This document shows positions 12,441 to 22,616 of a DNA stretch of 64,000 nt, in pieces (the stretch's first letter is position 1; each line of letters begins with the position of its first letter). The stretch is from NCBI GenBank assembly GCA_028023455.1, contig JAQFVV010001073.1:53190-117189 (forward strand). Reading direction: 5' to 3'. The position numbers and the translations under genes were made by a program. The stretch comes from Epiperipatus broadwayi (taxonomy: Eukaryota > Onychophora > Udeonychophora > Euonychophora > Peripatidae). Below the pieces are notes generated by a model that worked only from the letters and a program-made list of their open reading frames with translations, searched no databases and was not told where the DNA came from.

Positions 12441-12827
12441 TGTACTAAAATGTAAAAAACTAAAATAAAAAAAGCAATATGAGTAAATCTAAAAATCCCC
12501 CCCCCCCCAAAAAAAAAAATCTGTCATTATTGGTAAAAAATTCTAATTAAAAAATGTAGGAGAAACCATAAAATAACCTTAATTTTTAAGTAAATTTATC
12601 AAATTCGGACAAGTAGTGCACTAATGTGCATGCCTAAATATTGTGGAAATTTCAAAGTCATACTGAAAATTTTAAAAATAATACATTTTGATTTTCAAAA
12701 AGCAAATGTAACATCATTGCTGTTTTTAATTTGTAATTGCAAAACCTATAAACAATGTCAAATGACCTTAATTTTTAACTACTTTTTATACAAATGGAAA
12801 TGAAATACATAGTCTACTATAAAATTA

Positions 12828-13686
12828 TCATGGGGGAAATATTTCTTTCATATCCTTCAATATTGCCAGGAAAATGTCCTCATTTTTGTGAATTCTCTGC
12901 CACATAAACTCTGCTAGGTACGAGTCAAGGTGTTGTCTTGCCATGCCTCATTGATGCTTGTTCCTCCATTTGGCAGAACTCCACAGTTTCTCAATACTTT
13001 GGGTGTGTCTGGATTTATGAAATTGAAGGTATGATTTACTTGGAAGTGATCATAACTGGCTTCCTGTAATTCTTCTGTTTTATAAGCCTTCCAACAATCA
13101 GAATATATTGTTGAGCCCTCTTCAACATTGCTTTGAATGGCTTCCATTAGAGTTTTAGCTGTCCGACCTTCAATTTGGATAATGAAGCATTCGCCTGTTT
13201 CCTGACATAATCCACCAAACATCCATTGTTTCGGGAGTATTTGGCCTGTATTGATTTTTCCTCCTAGAAAATACACTTTCATCTATTTCCACTATTTTGT
13301 TTGTTCCTCCAATTTTACAGTGTATACGATTTAACATAGCTGTTGCACAAATTTCTCTCATATAATATTCCAATCAATGACTGTTTTGCTTGCCAAACCG
13401 AGCTCATATTTCCCCCATTCAATCGATGTTAATTTCTGCAACTAGCTATAAATAAACTGTAATGCAGTTAGAATAGGAATTTGAGAGCCTTCCAGCATGA
13501 CTGCTTCTGTATATGATTTTTTTTGTTGTATCCTTGGACATTGCAATGTCATTGTTTGTCTGACATATGAATGTACATGGCCATATTATGCCCATTTGGA
13601 CAGACTTTCACTGGTGGCAGTATGCCTTGTTCTTGGAAATATTTGACTGCTTCAATCTCATAAATAGGTAATTTCCATAGATTCAT
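12828..13686 (-). pseudogene. Merlin/IS1595 (ISXO2-like) transposase, frameshifted
   Basis: The enzyme family cuts and rejoins DNA at transposon ends through a DDE/N active site. Minus-strand pieces in order are as follows. An N-terminal segment starts at the ATG at 13684-13686 (MNLWKLPIYEIEAVKYFQEQ, with a partial zinc-ribbon CPNGHNM). Then come the first catalytic aspartate in KIVEIDESVFSRRK, the QWMFGGLCQETGECF core, the second aspartate in TIYSDCWKAYKTEE, and VNHTFNFINPD. The final catalytic segment HTQSIEKLWSSAKW sits in another frame, followed by QHLDSYLAEFMW. At least three frame changes and several stops show it is dead. The span (about 286 codons) fits the family's usual length, so all domains are represented. 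Confidence 0.85.
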
Positions 13687-13929
13687 TACTTAAAAAAAGC
13701 AAAAACACACAGAAATCTCTCAGAATGCACAGAACCATCTCTCAAAAAGCACAGAACATTCTCTCAGAAAGCATAGAACAATCTGATGTAGTGTTAACCC
13801 AAAAGATTACACGGATAAGTAAAGACAGGTTTTGACATCTCTCTCTTGGATTATACAATTGTGAGCACCATTGGTCATTCCATCATCACTTGTTGATGTT
13901 GTCACACTTTTGTTATGGATTACTTTTTG

Positions 13930-14380
13930 TTACAGATTATGTTTCAAGAGTCATTGTGGATGTGAGAAGAGTCCTAACTCCCCAATATCACAGGTCATTC
14001 CATCACTGAAATTCACAATTTGATACATTTTCTGTCAATTGTGCATGCTGATCATCATTCCAAGAGTCATTGTAGATGCAAGATATCATTTCAAGAGTTG
14101 TTGTGGATGTAAGACGTTTCCTATCTCCCCAACATCGATCCCCTTTCCAAGAATCATTGTGAACATCGAGCGTCGATCATTGTTCCAAGAGTCATTGTAA
14201 ACATCACAGCTTTTCTTTCAATTGTGCATGCCAATCATTGTTCTAAGAGTCGTTATGGATGTAAGAGGTCTCCTATCTCCCCAGCGCCAATCATCATTAC
14301 AAGAATTGTTGTGAACATTGAGTGGCAATCCTCATTCCAAGAGTCATTGACAATGTCACAGCTCTAATACCACAGTACCA
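13930..14380. repeat. Right end of Merlin-like element with subrepeats
   Basis: Units of the form 'CCAAGAGTCATTGTgaAcAT' recur at about 13950, 14060, 14090, 14150, 14190, 14250, 14310 and 14340, mostly in one orientation. 'CTATCTCCCCA' blocks lie between them. The last 130 bases are the inverted counterpart of the left end. Confidence 0.7.
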
Positions 14381-14387
14381 AAATATC

Positions 14388-15726
14388 TTATCATTTAAAA
14401 CATTGTTTCCATAGTTATGAAATATTTGAAGAGATTCAATTATTCAAACAATTGCGCCTCAGTAAATATGTTGAGTAAGAGATTATTAAAATATTGTAAT
14501 ATAATATTGTAAACAAATTGTAAATATTAGAAAGCGTATTACTACTAGTCAATCTAACAGCAACAAGAATTTGAAAGTAAGGACAGTTGCAGATATTACA
14601 CATTTGTGCAGGTGAAAAAATAGTTATACAATTTATTGCAATATAGCTTAACTGAAAAATGATGATCATGACTGGATGATTTTCATGAACAAGCTAAGAA
14701 ATATTTGAGAATTGTCAGAAAAAAGAGATAATAACAAAATGTCTTATGACCCTTTATTAACAATCAACATATACTTTTTTTTTATTAAGGAAAAAATGCA
14801 GGTGACTGATCACTTGCTACATGATGTAAATACATATGTTAAAACCATTTTCAGGCACATGAACACATGCTCTTTTAAGTTCTATTGAAATCAATCCATC
14901 CAAGATCAATTAATGAATTAATTAATCTATTATGTTTATGTCTGTATTATCAATCTAAAGGTTGTTATGTTTGTTATTTATTTCCTGTCTCCTTACATCA
15001 ATCTCTATGCTGTCCTTGTTTGTCAAGCCATTAAATATTAGGTTAAGCTAATTAATATTTATCTTTAGTTCTTTTTGCTTTTTGTGAGAAAACTTTGGTA
15101 ATATTTTTTGCAATTATGATCATCTGCAAAATTGAGATGAGTTAAGATTAAATTTGTCTTTATTCTGTTGATTTTTCATTTCATTCAATAAAATATTTCT
15201 GTAAAATTGTTGCAAGAAATTTGGAGAAATTGAGTCATTCCATGTACTTTTCATCAATGTTAATTTTTTAATACAAAAACAAATTAAAAAACAATTCTAC
15301 CAAATCAACAAATAGAAGTTAATAATAGAAATTAGTTGGATAATAGAAATTAGTTGGATTTAGTTTTCCATCATTTCCGTAAACGCATATCCCATCTATA
15401 TTTTAAATTTCATATATGTATATACGTTAAACTCTATTTTTTCTTGTTAACGATTCTTTTTAAGTACAGATTTATTTGAAATTAAATTTATTTTAAATTG
15501 TGATCTTACAATAATTTTAATTTGATTTTATTACTTGAATCTCATTTTTAATTTTCCATTTGATTTTCTTATTATATAATGTTTAAAGACTTAGCTTTTT
15601 TAAAATTTATAATCCAATAATTCTTTGAGACGCCTGATTTTTTATATAAGAAAATTTAAGTTGTATAAGTATTTATTTATTTGACTATTAAACTTCAAGT
15701 GTTGTAAATGTTTGTATAAGTGCTTC
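14388..15726. other. AT-rich flank between Merlin-like element and LINE, no gene seen
   Basis: The sequence is simple AT-rich DNA. A 77-codon minus-strand frame at 14436-14669 has no motif. An 18-base direct repeat of 'TAATAGAAATTAGTTGGA' type occurs near 15325-15358. Confidence 0.5.
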
Positions 15727-18700
15727 AATGTGATGTGATGTGATGTGATGTATTATGGCTTTTCCTTAAACGAAGTCAAGAATATCTCAGCAATTATGCC
15801 CAGATAAACCTGTTAGCCACTTTTTTTACATTCCCCACTCTAAATTTACCCATAATCTGCTCTATCCCATTTCCACAACATAATTTTTGTCAACTCTATA
15901 ACCTTTATATCTAAATCCCCCTTATCTTTTCCCAAACCCAGCATAAAAACCAATTATTCACTTTCTGTATAATCACTCTTTTCATATTTATTTTTCCACA
16001 ACTTCATTATATGTACCCTTTCTGTTTTCAAACATTTACATTCAATTAACAAATGCCTAATATTTTCAATTCCTTCCTTACATAATTTACAAAATAAATC
16101 ACCCATATTTTTCCATTTACATGTATATTCTTTTGTAGCTAAAGATCCCGTTCGAGCCTTAAACAATAAACTACTTTCTTTACTATTATCATATATTAAC
16201 TCACACCTAACATTCTGTTTATTTCTATATATATTTAAACTCTTTTTACTCTCCATACTATTTCTCCATCTCTCTAACTCCCTAGTCTTTATTAATAAAT
16301 GTATTCTTTTATCCCATTCCTTACTACTATAACACTCAATAATCCTCTTAACACAATCATCCCATCTTTTGTACAAATATACTGATATAAATTCTTTATC
16401 CAAATCTTTTGCATACCACATTACCTTTCTCACCCATCTTGTTACCTGCCCTTTACTCATAACCCAATTAAATACTATTTTAGCTATTCTTTTATTATCC
16501 ATAAACTGCAATCTACCAAACATTTTCATTTTACTTTTTGCATCTCTCATATGAAAACTTGACCATCCCATTGCTCTTTGAATTGCCTCCCTTGCTGTCC
16601 ATACTTCTGCATCCAATGCATGTCTTTCTACTTCCCTTTGAGCTTTTTCTAAATAATCTAATATCTTTTTACTAACATATAATGCATCATTACCATATGT
16701 TAACCCTGCTACTGCAACTCCTTTCCATATAATTCTAGCTACATCATATTTATTATATAAAAATACTGTTAATTTCTTTATCAATCCCTTTCTTTTCTTT
16801 GCTTCATTTATCAATTTTTTCTCCCATTCATCCAAATAATTTTTCTGATTACTTAAAATAATTCCCAAATAACTATATCTATTCACCACACTTAATTTAA
16901 TATCTCCCAATAAAAATTCTACATCTTCTCTTTCCTCAGTATTAACCATCATTATATTTGATTTTTCTTCACTAAATTTAATCCCCATGTCCTCAACATA
17001 ACTTCCATATCTTCTCTTTTTTCTGCACACAAAAATATATCAACTGCAAAAAAAAAGACCTGACAAAATATATACTCCCTTACTACCTATTAACGGTATC
17101 TCTATCCCTCTTCATAATCTTTCTATTGCTCTTTCCATTTCACTCAAATACAACACAAACAAAATAGGTGACATAGGGCATCCTTGCCTTAGTCCCACAC
17201 CATTTTTAACTTTAATTGATTCTATATTCTCTAATTGATATATATAATAATTATTTTCATATAATTTCTTAATAATATCTATTAAAGCTTCATCCATTCC
17301 CAAATTTGCTAAACTTATCCATAATCTATTTCTATTTACTCTATCATATGCCTTCTCTATATCTATAAAACTCATATATAACTGTTTATCTGCATTCCTA
17401 CTCATATCCATAAGTTGTGTAACACAAATGAACTATCTCCTATATGCCTATCTAATCTAAAACCTCCTTGCATTTCACCCACTACATTATTCCCTTCCAT
17501 CCATTTTACAACTTTACTAGCCACCATATATGAGAAAACTTTATATAAAACTGATGTTACCACTATCGGTCTATAATTATTCAACTTTCTATGATCCTTA
17601 CCCTTTCCTTTAAATAATAACCTTACTCTTGTATTACTCCAACTACTTGGGAAAACTCTATTCTGCGCCATTTTATTAAAACAGGATAATAACTTTACTT
17701 TTGCCCTATATCCTAAATTCATTACCATCTCTGCTGCCCATCCATCTAAACCTTTTGCCTTCCCACTTTTCAATTTCTTTTCTACCTCATTTAGTTCATT
17801 TTCTGAAAAACTAATATTCCCATTACTATATTCTTTTATATTTTATAATATTCTATCATTCACATCTAACATCTTTTCTATATTCATTACATAACTATTT
17901 AAGATTCTCTCTAAATCTTCTCTAGAACTACACTCAGTTCCCTCATCATCTAATAATACTAACTCTCTCTCCCCAACATTTCTCCTTTTAATATAATTCC
18001 AAAATTTTTTACTTCCATCTCTTCCACTTTTATTAATATCCTCCAACAATTTACTATTCAATTTCATTCTTTCTCTATAAATATCTATTTTAGCCAACTT
18101 CTTCTTTTCTAAATACTTTTCCCATTTAGCATTAATATCTTTTTCACTTTCCTTATTCTTAATAGCACACTTATATTCTCTACATGCTTCTTTCCTTTCT
18201 TTTACACTTTTACTAATTTTAATTTATTTATTACTTTTATTCTTTTCAATATTCTCACCTAAAACCCTATTTGCAACTTTTTCTACTTCCTTACACCAAT
18301 CCTTATACTCATCCCCAACCCACTCTTCCATTATTTCTTCAACTTGTATTTTATACTCTTCCAACTTATTCTTATCATTTACTCTCCATCCACATCTTTC
18401 ACTATTATTTCTACTTTTATTTCTATTCTCCATCACATTACTAACCATTTCAATTATAATGAAATTATGATCACTAGTGCATACTTTTTCTTCATTATCA
18501 AATACCTTAATTTTCCGCATTTTATTTATTCCCTCTTTTTATACCAATACATAATCTATTGTGTAAAATATATTATTTCTGGACCATTTGTATTGTCCCT
18601 CATAAATATTTAATAAATTTCCAATACTCAAATTCACTTTCTGACAAAAATTCTTCAAAAGCTGTCCATTTTTATTATCTACATCATCAATTTCTTCAAT

Positions 18701-18805
18701 ATGTCCATTCATATCCCCTATAACCATTATTCTCTTCCCCTTTTCTTTAAAACTTTGTATATCCTTAACTAAACATTCGTATATGTTACTATTCCTCTTT
18801 TTTTG
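15727..18805 (-). mobile_element. 5'-truncated APE-type LINE retrotransposon
   Basis: The element reads on the minus strand. It begins within the endonuclease domain at about 18805, where the open frame loses similarity at a T-rich junction. It ends at a (CATCA)n-type tail at 15727-15755 (plus strand TGATG repeats). Domain order is endonuclease, linker, reverse transcriptase, C-terminal zinc knuckle, then a roughly 200-base 3' untranslated region. That end is shared with the fragment at 5855-5940. Exact clade (CR1, Jockey or I-like) is not resolved. A target duplication was not identified. Confidence 0.85.
15954..18803 (-). pseudogene. LINE ORF2 relic: AP endonuclease and reverse transcriptase
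   Basis: Minus-strand pieces in order: the endonuclease GDMNGHIEE motif (about 18715) and IDYVLV (about 18545); TSDHNFIIIEM, the catalytic SDH (about 18470); a linker; and the reverse transcriptase with KGLDGWAAEM, NYRPIVVTSVLYKVF, MQGGFRLDRHIGDSSF, FIDIEKAYDRVNR and GLRQGCPMSPILFVLY. The catalytic YxDD box at about 17040-17065 reads FAVD in a shifted frame, so an aspartate is lost. The C-terminus carries the zinc knuckle CKLCKEGIENIRHLLIEC (about 16020-16080). Stops at about 18540, 18224 and 17112, plus frame changes near 17405 and 17040, confirm inactivity. Overlapping plus-strand frames at 16369 and 18344 are shadows. Confidence 0.9.
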
Positions 18806-19089
18806 ATTTTATAACATTTTCTTATCATTTTTAGGAATTTTAGTGTTTGCATAATATATTTTAAAATTCTTTCAATTGACTTTTGATTATTTAGTTTCAT
18901 AATTGTTAATTACTCACCACAAAATGAATTCTTTCAAGAATTTTTAATATCTTTAAACATTATAAAGTTTTACATTCAAAATAATTAGGGCTTTGGACTT
19001 ACACCCTGCAGGACACTAGCTGATATTTCTTATCTGCCTTTTGTTTAACTATCTATCATTACCTATATGTAGTCAGAAACTTTCAGTAA

Positions 19090-19560
19090 CATCTTGCATT
19101 AAGATATTCTGGTACTCCACAAGATATTTTGCTATTCTGCCAACCTAATAACATGCTTTAGTATATTCTAATAAATTCTGCCATTCTAATATATTCTGAT
19201 ATCTCACAGTATATTCTGCCACACTAATAACATTAATCCACTGAGTTAACATTTTCTGATACTGACAATATACCTCCCAATCTAATAGTGTGCATGAATA
19301 TATTCTGATACACCACAGTTTATTCTGCCATCCTAATAACTTTAATAGTAAATATTAATATAATATCATGTCCCATAGTATATATTGCCATCCTAATACC
19401 TTTAATAGTATATGTTAATATATTCTATTACCCCACAGTATGGTTTGACATCCTAATAATGTGCATTACTATATTCTGATATCTCATATATTCCACAATA
19501 TAATATGCCATCCTAATAGTATACATTAATATATTCTTTTATATCGTTAACCATATTAAC
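19090..19560 (+). repeat. AT-rich minisatellite, left block
   Basis: Irregular units of about 60 bases follow the pattern 'ATATTCTGATACCCCACA', 'GTATATTCTGCCATCCTAAT', 'AGCATGCATTA'. At least seven recognisable units are present. The same units resume at 20346 beyond the inserted LTR-like sequence. Confidence 0.75.
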
Positions 19561-19591
19561 ATAGTAATAGCATGAATAGTCTTATACTTAC

Positions 19592-20345
19592 TGTTATAGT
19601 CCTTCCTTCTCTCAGAAGTGGCATATTCCAGATGCCTCCTTATCTGATCGGATTAAGCATTGTTTGCCACAGGCCAATAGGCTGATGTATAGATAAAACA
19701 TAGTCAATGATTATTACAGGCCAATAAACAACAATGCTTCTTGAATCTGATGGTTTTCAATAAGGCCAGGGATCTGGCTATAAATAATCAGCCTTTTGTG
19801 AGAATCAGCATAGAATGTCTGTCTAACCTGAAAGACTGTTTGCATTCTCCCAAGGAAGCTCTGCTAACCTGAAGAGTAGCATGTATTCCCATTGATAGCA
19901 CTATGGTATTTAGTCTACACTGCTAGGCAAGTCCCACAGAGACTGGATGCTGCTAAGACTACTGTTGGCTTGAGGCAAGCTGTCTTGTACAGCTGGAAGA
20001 GTCATACACCCTACCTGTGAGGCAAGCTATCAGGTGTAGCTGGAAGCAGTAGGCAGAACCCAGACTTTATGTTAAGCTACAATATTCAACATTGTAAATA
20101 TTCTCTTATACTGTATATATTATATATATATATATATATATGTAAACAAATACACTTGTTTGGAGGTCTTGGTAAAGCTCCATCTATTGATCATTAATAC
20201 AAGCGATAGCAGGTTTTTACGTATATAAAACTTGTTTTGTTTTTCATATATATATATTTGTAGATATAATAAATATATTAATTGTTATACTTGTCTTAGC
20301 ATTTTTTTCTGTAGGTTGGGTCTGTAATCCATACCAAACATAACA
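19592..20345 (+). mobile_element. Probable solo LTR inserted in the minisatellite
   Basis: The 754-base block starts TGTTATAGTCC and ends CCAAACATAACA, giving the short inverted TGTTA..TAACA typical of LTR ends. It is richer in G+C than its surroundings. It contains a TATA-like TATAAATA at 19779-19785 and AATAAA at 20268-20273, in the promoter-to-polyadenylation order expected of an LTR. Minisatellite units lie on both sides. The five bases at each edge (CTTAC and CAATA) do not match, so no target duplication is seen and the call stays tentative. No internal coding region is present. Confidence 0.5.
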
Positions 20346-20665
20346 CAATAAATTCTGCCATTATAATAGCATGTATTAATATATTCTGGTATTTGATAAT
20401 ATATTCTGCCTACCTAAGAGCATGCATTAATATATTCCCATACCAACAATATGAGATATTAGCATGATTTAATAAATTCTAATACCTAACAACACATTCT
20501 GATTATTTGCATGCTGATAGCCCACAATATATTCTGGACATGTGCTAAGATATTCTGATAACCCATAATATATTATGCCATTCCACAGTACATTCTGCTA
20601 TACTCCATAATACATTCTGTCACCCCATAATATAGTCTGCCATTAAAATAGTGTCCTCAAATGCT
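20346..20665 (+). repeat. AT-rich minisatellite, right block
   Basis: This block continues the 'ATATTCTG..CACAATATATTCTGCCA' units of 19090-19560. Units are shorter and more diverged, and they end near 'GTCTGCCATTAAAATAGTGT'. Confidence 0.7.
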
Positions 20666-21459
20666 ATTCAAGGAACATAATGAAAGCAAACATCATCAAC
20701 TCAAATGCCATAAATCCTGTATTTTAATGTTAGCAGCTTGTCTGTTAATTCTATTCATTTTATTTATATTTATTAAAATTGCCTCCTTAATTTTTCTTTT
20801 ATTATGATTTCTGTTTTCACAAAGAATCTTAACACTTTTAAGATCAAACTTAAATTTTTATTTAAATGTCCTGTAATGATACAAGAAAAGTAAAGCAGTC
20901 ATTAAATCATTATTATTTTTCATTTTCACATGCTTATAATAATTTGTGCTCCTTTAATCTTTTCTCAATGCTGCACTTTGATTCATCTATATAAGGTAAT
21001 ATTCATCCAGAAAAAACCTGATACACACCATTACTTTTTATTTGAAAAATATATAAATATATCCAACAGTTATTTATATTTCTCTGTCATCTTTTACTGT
21101 ACCTCAATCCCATCAACTTGGAGGTTAGACCAACCTCTCTTGGTTAATTTTTTTGTTATCCAGTTTACTTCACTTTTGTTAGGTGAATTAAACACATGTA
21201 AATTATATTGTAATTTTTTAAAAGTTTATATACATGATTTGTTTTTTTAGATATACTTAACCATGTATATATTTTATATATTTTGAATGTTTATTTTATC
21301 TCAATAAACATATGGCCAAAAACATGTGAAAACGATAGTGATGATAGTGTGGTTTGAATGTTCTATAACTATCTCACATTATACCATTATGATATATATA
21401 TAATACATTGAGGTTAATACTTGAACACTAGTTTATTAACTAAATGAAGTACTGGTACA
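20666..21459. other. AT-rich stretch, no feature seen
   Basis: A plus-strand frame at 20930-21250 (106 codons) is rich in F, I, L and Y as expected from base composition. It has no motif and no splice or start context that would support a gene. Confidence 0.5.
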
Positions 21460-21602
21460 AACATATTTGTATAGTAGTGCCACCTAGTGCAATATCTAGT
21501 AGTCAATCAATAAAATGTTAGTCCATAACATCTTTATTTAGTAACTAATAATCCAATATCTGCAGACTACTTTATAGCATGTGGTTGACTTTTGTCTATT
21601 CT
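21460..21602 (+). repeat. Repeat family B, diverged half copy
   Basis: 'GTATAGTAGTGCCACCTAGT' and the later block 'AATCCAATATCTGCAGACTA' followed by 'GTGGTTGACTTTTGTC' parallel 39385-39515 in order and spacing. Only one arm is evident. Confidence 0.5.
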
Positions 21603-21918
21603 AAGCTAGTTTGGTGCTGATAATAAAATTTCTGAATGGATAAAGGTTTAAATATGGTTCCCTGGAAAACCATGAAGTGGCATAGATAGTAGTACTAGTC
21701 CCAAACAAACAATTTTTCCAGGAATTCCAGTCTGATAAACAGGGCCGGCGCTGGGTACTAGGCGCCCGCATGCAAATTTGATTTTGGCGCCCCTGTCAAT
21801 ATGTATGTTTACTAAGGTCACCCGACCATGTCCCGTGGCGTTTTAAAAAAGTCATGATTTTTAGAAAGAATGCACGATGTAATGCAATTTTTGATATCAA
21901 AAATAGCATAAAATTGAT

Positions 21919-21977
21919 TGTTAAATTATATATTATTTCATACAAACGGTTTGTATGAAATAATATATAATTTAACA
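21919..21977. repeat. Perfect 29-bp palindrome with one-base spacer
   Basis: The arms 21919-21947 and 21949-21977 are exact reverse complements, meeting at CAAAC-G-GTTTG. It lies inside the left subterminal region of the hAT element, just before the larger inverted repeat. Confidence 0.9.
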
Positions 21978-21979
21978 GG

Positions 21980-22265
21980 CAAATTTAGATGTTAGAAAAA
22001 TTTGCAGAAATTTTAAAAATAATGTGTTTGTTAAAAATAGACAGAGTGATTCAAATATATATATATAATAAATTAAAAAAAAATAATGTTTGAGATTAAA
22101 ATATTTAAATGTTTAAAATAATTTTCGAAAAACATTTACATATTTTAATCTCAAATATTTTTTTTTTTTTTAAATTTCATATTTATTATTTGCGTCACTG
22201 TCTGTTTTTAACAAACCCATTATTTTTAAAATTTTTGCTAATTTTTCTAACCTCTAAATTTATGC
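21980..22265. repeat. Imperfect inverted repeat inside the hAT element
   Basis: The left arm (about 21980-22100) includes 'TTGTTAAAAATAGACAGAGT' and 'GAGATTAAAATATTTAAATG'. The right arm (about 22130-22265) is its imperfect complement, with 'CATATTTTAATCTCAAATAT' and 'CACTGTCTGTTTTTAACAAA'. It could be a nested fold-back element or part of the hAT end. An 80-codon frame here (22109-22351) is composition noise. Confidence 0.75.
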
Positions 22266-22616
22266 AAATATTAGCAAATTTAATAATAAATTTACAATTT
22301 ATAAATGAAATAATTTTAAAAAAAGATAATATTACAAACATACATATTTAATTTATTATTATTAATGTACACTATATCTATATAAACGCTCCATATAAAC
22401 CAAATTTTTAATCAGCCCCCCCCGGTCAATGGTGTCCCGTTTTACCAATGTTAAAATCTGGTCACTTTAATGTATACCACCTACATGTTATAAATATTAG
22501 TGTACAAAATCTTTCTAAGGGAAACAAACAAGGCAATGTAAATAAATAATTTTTAATATTAAAAAAAAAAGAAAATACAGTTAAAAAAAGTAAATGCATT
22601 ACAAAACATGTTATAA

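Larger units (their letters stand above)
11009..14380 (-). mobile_element. Merlin-like DNA transposon, 3.4 kb, inactive
   Basis: The two ends are inverted copies over more than 100 bases. The left end runs 'GTACTTTGGTATTAGAGCTG' and on through 'ACTCTTGGAATGA'. The right end, reverse-complemented, runs 'GGTACTGTGGTATTAGAGCT' and on through 'ACTCTTGGAATGA'. The flanks carry the near-identical octamers GAAATATC (11001-11008) and AAAATATC (14380-14387), sharing a 7-bp AAATATC core. That agrees with the 8-9 bp target duplication known for Merlin. Inside lie a frameshifted IS1595/ISXO2-type transposase on the minus strand and a six-copy tandem repeat. That the ends and the transposase belong together is inference from nesting and target size. 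Confidence 0.7.

Noticed and set aside
16369-16554. Plus-strand open frame inside the LINE
   Set aside because: It is antisense to the LINE reverse-transcriptase C-terminal region and has no motif of its own.
20930-21250. 106-codon frame rich in F, I, L and Y
   Set aside because: Its composition matches that expected from random AT-rich DNA, and there is no domain or signal context.
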